From positions 1-35,737 of the forward strand of contig DXYG01000019.1 in assembly GCA_019415925.1 (NCBI GenBank): a stretch of 35,737 bases of DNA, in the 5' to 3' direction. This document shows positions 32,898-35,737 of this stretch, piece after piece; the first letter of the stretch is position 1; each line of letters starts with the position of its first letter. The notes beneath the pieces are model-generated. The model worked only from the letters and a program-made list of their open reading frames with translations, did no database searches and had not been told where the DNA came from. This DNA is from Clostridiales bacterium (GTDB lineage Bacteria; Bacillota; Clostridia; Oscillospirales; Acutalibacteraceae). A program made the translations under genes and the position numbers.

Positions 32898-33263
32898 GTG
32901 TGGAGTGGGAAGATTCAGGAACAGCAGAAAAGATGGATACCGTGCCCGACGAAATGCCCCTTTGATAAGTTTAATCACCGTATAATGAATCTGTCATCAG
33001 ATATCAAACGAGAGTTTAAAAAGCTTTATATCGCTTATAAGCTTGATACAAATTTCGTTGATGTAGTAATTCAGAAACAACGTTTGAGAATTTCTGTGAA
33101 TATGAAGTTTTCAGAAGTGTATGATCCTAAAAATCTGTGCCATGACGTTACAAATCTTGGTAGGTGGGGAAATGGCGATGCAGAGCTGTTTTTTGAACAT
33201 CTTGATGAATTGGATGACGTTATGGCGATAATCGAACAATCATATATGCTTCAAGCCGAATAA
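32898..33263 (+). pseudogene. C-terminal remnant of a DUF5655 protein
   Basis: An open frame of 121 codons whose last 90 encode a DUF5655-type domain (COG3586-like): IKREFKKLYIAYKLDTNFVD, RLRISVNMKFSEVYDP, VTNLGRWGNGDAELFF and MAIIEQSYMLQ. In full-size proteins this domain sits at the C-terminus of larger restriction- or DUF262/DUF4268-linked proteins, or stands as a transport-related protein. No N-terminal partner is left; the first 30 residues (SGKIQEQQKRW, then PCPTKCPFD) look like out-of-frame sequence. An overlapping +1 frame (VEWEDSGTAEKMDTVPDEM) looks more protein-like and ends at TGA, suggesting two fused fragments. Confidence 0.6.
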
Positions 33264-33586
33264 TTATTTGGTGTGATTATATTCAAATTATTATTCTGAA
33301 TGTTCAGCTTTATTCCTTTTTCAGAGAAGCAACAATTTCCGATTTTTATAATTAACGGCTTATTGCTGAATTTCAATGAATCAAAGGGTACATTGAATAC
33401 TTCATTGTCGGTGATTATTTGCAGAGAAGCCGTTTCTCTGTTATTGTTTCAGTGGTATGCAGGAATTAATGCTATTGTTTTATCTTCTATACAACATTTA
33501 AAATACCAACCCTTAAAATAATCCTTCTTAATCAATTTTGCCTCCGTGTATATTCCAAACTTTTTTGTATAGCATTTCTTATTTTT
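33251..33586 (-). pseudogene. Tocopherol-cyclase-like protein, 5' fragment with internal stop
   Basis: Reading leftwards, the frame gives KDYFKGWYFKCCIEDKTIAL and IPAYH, then TGA (33451-33449), then TASLQIITDNEVFNVPF, IIKIGNCCFSEKGIKLNI and a stop at 33253-33251. The YFKGWYFK start and the FS-GI-LNI block are the N-terminal signatures of tocopherol cyclase-like (DUF/lipocalin-type) proteins of Firmicutes, which are about 280-300 residues. Only about 110 remain. A TTG at 33535 behind GGAGG could be the original start. Convergent overlap of 13 bp with the DUF5655 remnant. Dead by both stop and truncation. Confidence 0.6.
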
Positions 33587-33635
33587 TCATTGATATACTT
33601 TGAAGAATAGTATTCCAGACGAGAAACAAAAAAGA

Positions 33636-33669
33636 AAGAGTCTTGACATAATTGTGTGTCAAGGCTCTT
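33636..33669 (-). terminator. Intrinsic terminator for the minus-strand nitrilase gene
   Basis: On the minus strand AAGAGCCTTGACA / TGTCAAGACTCTT is a 13-bp stem with one G-T pair and an 8-nt loop, followed by TCTTTTTT. It is about 160 nt beyond the stop of the minus-strand gene; 33670-33829 holds nothing else recognised. Confidence 0.75.
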
Positions 33670-33829
33670 ATACTTAAATCAAACAAAAAGTTTTCGGAAC
33701 ATTCCTATATTATTTGACATATTATGTTAGTTGTTTGTGAGAGGCAACAGTATATCTGATAAATCTCACTCGTCTAGTGAAAAGTTAGTTCAAAAATCTT
33801 ATATAGTTTTCAATCAAACATTTGTTTCT

Positions 33830-35509
33830 CTAAATTGAATCAATCAGCCATTCAAAATTAGTTCTCCACTCTTTTCTCATACCCTGTTTATTGCGCCATA
33901 TTGTTTCAGGTCCGCCTGTGCGTTTAAGGTCAATCCCAAATTTACCTTTCTCCGGCTGGATAACCTGTGCGGTTCGGTTCTGACCGCATTGAAAGCATTT
34001 TGTGCATTTATCTGAATCCAGAATTACAGCACAGTAGTTTTCCATAGCTCTGACTTTTAAAACTACCGAAAGCTTAGTTTTATAAAATTCAGAGTCCAGC
34101 TTGTCCCAATGGTTTATTATTATGTATCTCTTATTTTCAATCTCTTTCAGTTTCTCAGAATATAAAAGCTTCAGTACTTTTTCAGGTTTCATTATTTCAT
34201 CTTCATTTATAAGGCATAAAACAATGGTATTGCCTTTATTTTTTACAATTCGGATATTATCGGAAATAGCATACCCGCTTTTTATAAATCCGTCAATATC
34301 GTTTTCACTTATTAAAATATCTATGTTTTTGTTAACACTTTCAGCCTGATTTATGCTTCTGTCCTCCTCTGATGTACCGTCATACGAGGAAGTATCGTAT
34401 ATGTATATAGTACCGGGAATATTTAGTTTTTCAGCCTTTTGACCATTGAGTAATGTCGGAATCAGTTCTTTGCCAGATGGAGCAAATCCATATACAAAGC
34501 TGTTTGATTTTTCTTCTAAATCATCACCGCCCATAGTAACAAATGTAAAGCAGTTATTCTCAATGGCTCTCGCTTTATTATATTTATACCATTTGTCATA
34601 TACAACATTTCCACCCGTAGAGTTAATGATGATATCAACTCCGTTTATGCCGTACATTCTGCTGAAAAGAGCGTGATTACAGTCATAGCAGATTGTCGTT
34701 CCTATTCTTTTTCCTTTGTAAATTATAGGTTCAAATAATTCTTTGGAAAGTTCTTTGTAATCTTTAAAATCAAAGGCAGAATAGTCTGTTTGTGTATGTT
34801 TTATATAGTATTTAGTTTTTGTTTCTTCTTCAGAAGCGAAAGCATTTGCGTAAATGCTGATTATCGTGCCAAAACTGTCTTGATTGCATACGATTACCGC
34901 ACATTCAATGTTTTGGCTTAATTCTATTGCTTTTTTACAGAGAAAATCAGCGTCATCAATGTCTGCCCAATCAGATTGGATAAATTCATTTACAAAAGGA
35001 ACATAGCTAAACTCAGGAAAAACAAGAATATCTATATCAGAATTGCGTATGTTGTCCATAGTGTTATTAAACAGGCTTGATTGCCCTTGAAGATTGTATG
35101 TTTGAATATACAATCCTATTTTTATGCCTTTTTCTGATTCAGATATATTTTTTTGTGAAATAACCAATTTCAAATCTTTATCATTTTTAGTTCCAAATTT
35201 ATAATTCTGAGTTTCGGTCGTAGTTTCGTTGCTATGCTGTTTGGTATTTCCTGTGTAACTTACTTCAAATCCCAAACGTTCGAAAAAAAGTTTAGTTTCA
35301 ATTCCGCCTGAATAATCCTCTTTGGATATTTCCTTTCCAAAATGAACCTTGTATGCCATACCACGTATATGTTTGGCAGGCAATTTTTTAACGTTGTAAA
35401 TTAAAAAGGTTGACCTTGATTTTGGACAATCCACCTCATATCTGTAAAAATTATCTATTGCCTTAATTACGTCATCTCTTGTAATAGCAGACCAATCAAA
35501 TTTTGACAT
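33830..35509 (-). CDS. ScoMcrA-like N-terminal domain fused to nitrilase-fold (carbon-nitrogen hydrolase) protein
   Basis: A 559-residue protein. Residues 1-85 resemble the N-terminal head domain of ScoMcrA, a modification-dependent endonuclease (FDWSAITRDDVIKAIDN, KLPAKHIRGMAYK, DYSGGIETKLFFERLGFEV). Residues 128-372 are a nitrilase domain with an intact triad: Glu166 (ILVFPEFSY), Lys237 (YYIKHTQ) and Cys274 (TTICYDCNHALF), plus KARAIENN. Residues 418-540 look like a degenerate second nitrilase half (KVRAMENYCAVILDS, then GQNRTAQVIQPEKG) with a cysteine cluster (KCTKCFQCGQ). No HNH or other nuclease motif was found. AGGAAG precedes the ATG. Position beside a BREX type 4 operon suggests defence; substrate unknown. 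Confidence 0.7.
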   Translation of the reverse strand: MSKFDWSAITRDDVIKAIDNFYRYEVDCPKSRSTFLIYNVKKLPAKHIRGMAYKVHFGKEISKEDYSGGIETKLFFERLGFEVSYTGNTKQHSNETTTETQNYKFGTKNDKDLKLVISQKNISESEKGIKIGLYIQTYNLQGQSSLFNNTMDNIRNSDIDILVFPEFSYVPFVNEFIQSDWADIDDADFLCKKAIELSQNIECAVIVCNQDSFGTIISIYANAFASEEETKTKYYIKHTQTDYSAFDFKDYKELSKELFEPIIYKGKRIGTTICYDCNHALFSRMYGINGVDIIINSTGGNVVYDKWYKYNKARAIENNCFTFVTMGGDDLEEKSNSFVYGFAPSGKELIPTLLNGQKAEKLNIPGTIYIYDTSSYDGTSEEDRSINQAESVNKNIDILISENDIDGFIKSGYAISDNIRIVKNKGNTIVLCLINEDEIMKPEKVLKLLYSEKLKEIENKRYIIINHWDKLDSEFYKTKLSVVLKVRAMENYCAVILDSDKCTKCFQCGQNRTAQVIQPEKGKFGIDLKRTGGPETIWRNKQGMRKEWRTNFEWLIDSI

Positions 35510-35524
35510 ATAAACACTTCCTAA

Positions 35525-35737
35525 TTATTTTTTTAATTTAGCCTTATATTCATTTCTGTATACGGTATATTCAACTAAATTAGATACTGTTTCTATAACG
35601 TCTTTATATTCTAATGTCAGTGGAACAGAATAATCAATTCTGCCTAATTGTACTTTTTCGTTTTTTATCAATTTTGAATTATATTCTGAAATATATTTAA
35701 ACAAATCTAATTTATTTGCACCTTTACGGGTAATAGC
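35525..35737 (-). CDS. C-terminal part of an unidentified protein (runs off the window)
   Basis: The last 70 codons of a minus-strand gene, ending at the TAA at 35527-35525, just upstream of the nitrilase gene. The visible sequence is mainly charged helix (AITRKGANKLDLFKYISEYN, later VQLGRIDYSVPLTLEYKDV). The stop lies 15 nt before the next ATG, so the pair is probably one operon. The family is not recognised. Confidence 0.55.
   Translation of the reverse strand, partial: AITRKGANKLDLFKYISEYNSKLIKNEKVQLGRIDYSVPLTLEYKDVIETVSNLVEYTVYRNEYKAKLKK

Noticed and set aside
33449..33451. In-frame TGA of the tocopherol-cyclase-like fragment as a recoded codon
   Set aside because: The gene also lacks its last two thirds, so a plain nonsense mutation in a dead gene is simpler. 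No selenocysteine or other recoding element is seen after it.
1..35737. CRISPR array or cas genes
   Set aside because: No spaced direct repeats and no Cas motif were seen; the HNH at 10560-10719 belongs to a helicase fusion and not to Cas9.

Overview
The window looks like chromosome of a low-to-mid GC, spore-forming Clostridia bacterium, probably an Oscillospiraceae/Ruminococcaceae-type gut anaerobe. Support: a full-length SpoIIE and an alpha/beta-type small acid-soluble spore protein, AT-rich intergenic DNA with strong AGGAGG ribosome sites and TTGACA/TATAAT promoters, tRNAs with encoded CCA, and family-level resemblance of the genes. The genus is an inference.

Layout. (1) 1-5,210 is ordinary core genome: ruvX (minus strand), spoIIE, a YerC-type TrpR-like regulator, a SAM methyltransferase and hslO (Hsp33). 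(2) 5,260-5,710 is a Val-Asp-Phe-Gly tRNA operon. The tail of tRNA-Gly is repeated exactly 190 bp downstream, which marks the start of accessory DNA full of hairpins. (3) 6,120-8,340 is an ArsR-controlled operon: ArsR regulator, C_GCAxxG_C_C protein, ArsP/YraQ-type permease and a truncated thioredoxin-like gene. (4) 8,380-12,480 holds two translationally coupled genes: a superfamily 2 helicase with a C-terminal HNH nuclease, and a protein with an HExxH metallopeptidase motif (SprT-like). It is a candidate DNA-protection module. (5) 12,500-13,650 is a gene graveyard (aminotransferase and GNAT remnants, an unidentified remnant) around an intact-looking spore protein gene. (6) 13,716-17,406 holds a Schlafen/AlbA_2-type ATP-binding regulator and RecQ.

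(7) 17,490-32,562 is the centre of interest: a long, probably single-transcript, BREX type 4-like defence operon. Order: structured leader with a hairpin, small excisionase-like HTH, a 944-residue protein of unknown role, BrxP (PAPS-reductase-like PP-loop enzyme fused to an Fe-S segment and a DUF4007-like domain), a BrxC/PglY-like ATPase, PglZ, a short BrxL AAA+ protein, a 66-residue zinc-ribbon protein, and an IscS/DndA-like cysteine desulfurase. There is no DNA methyltransferase. A PP-loop sulfur-type enzyme plus a dedicated cysteine desulfurase implies that the self mark is sulfur on DNA, probably phosphorothioate, as in Dnd systems.

(8) 32,563-35,737 is the right flank: a DUF5655 remnant, a tocopherol-cyclase-like pseudogene on the minus strand, and an unusual minus-strand gene joining a ScoMcrA-like N-terminal domain to a nitrilase fold. 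ScoMcrA itself is a modification- and sulfur-dependent endonuclease, so this gene beside a predicted sulfur-modification operon deserves attention. A partial minus-strand gene runs off the end.

All functional statements come from reading motifs in the sequence. No database search was possible.
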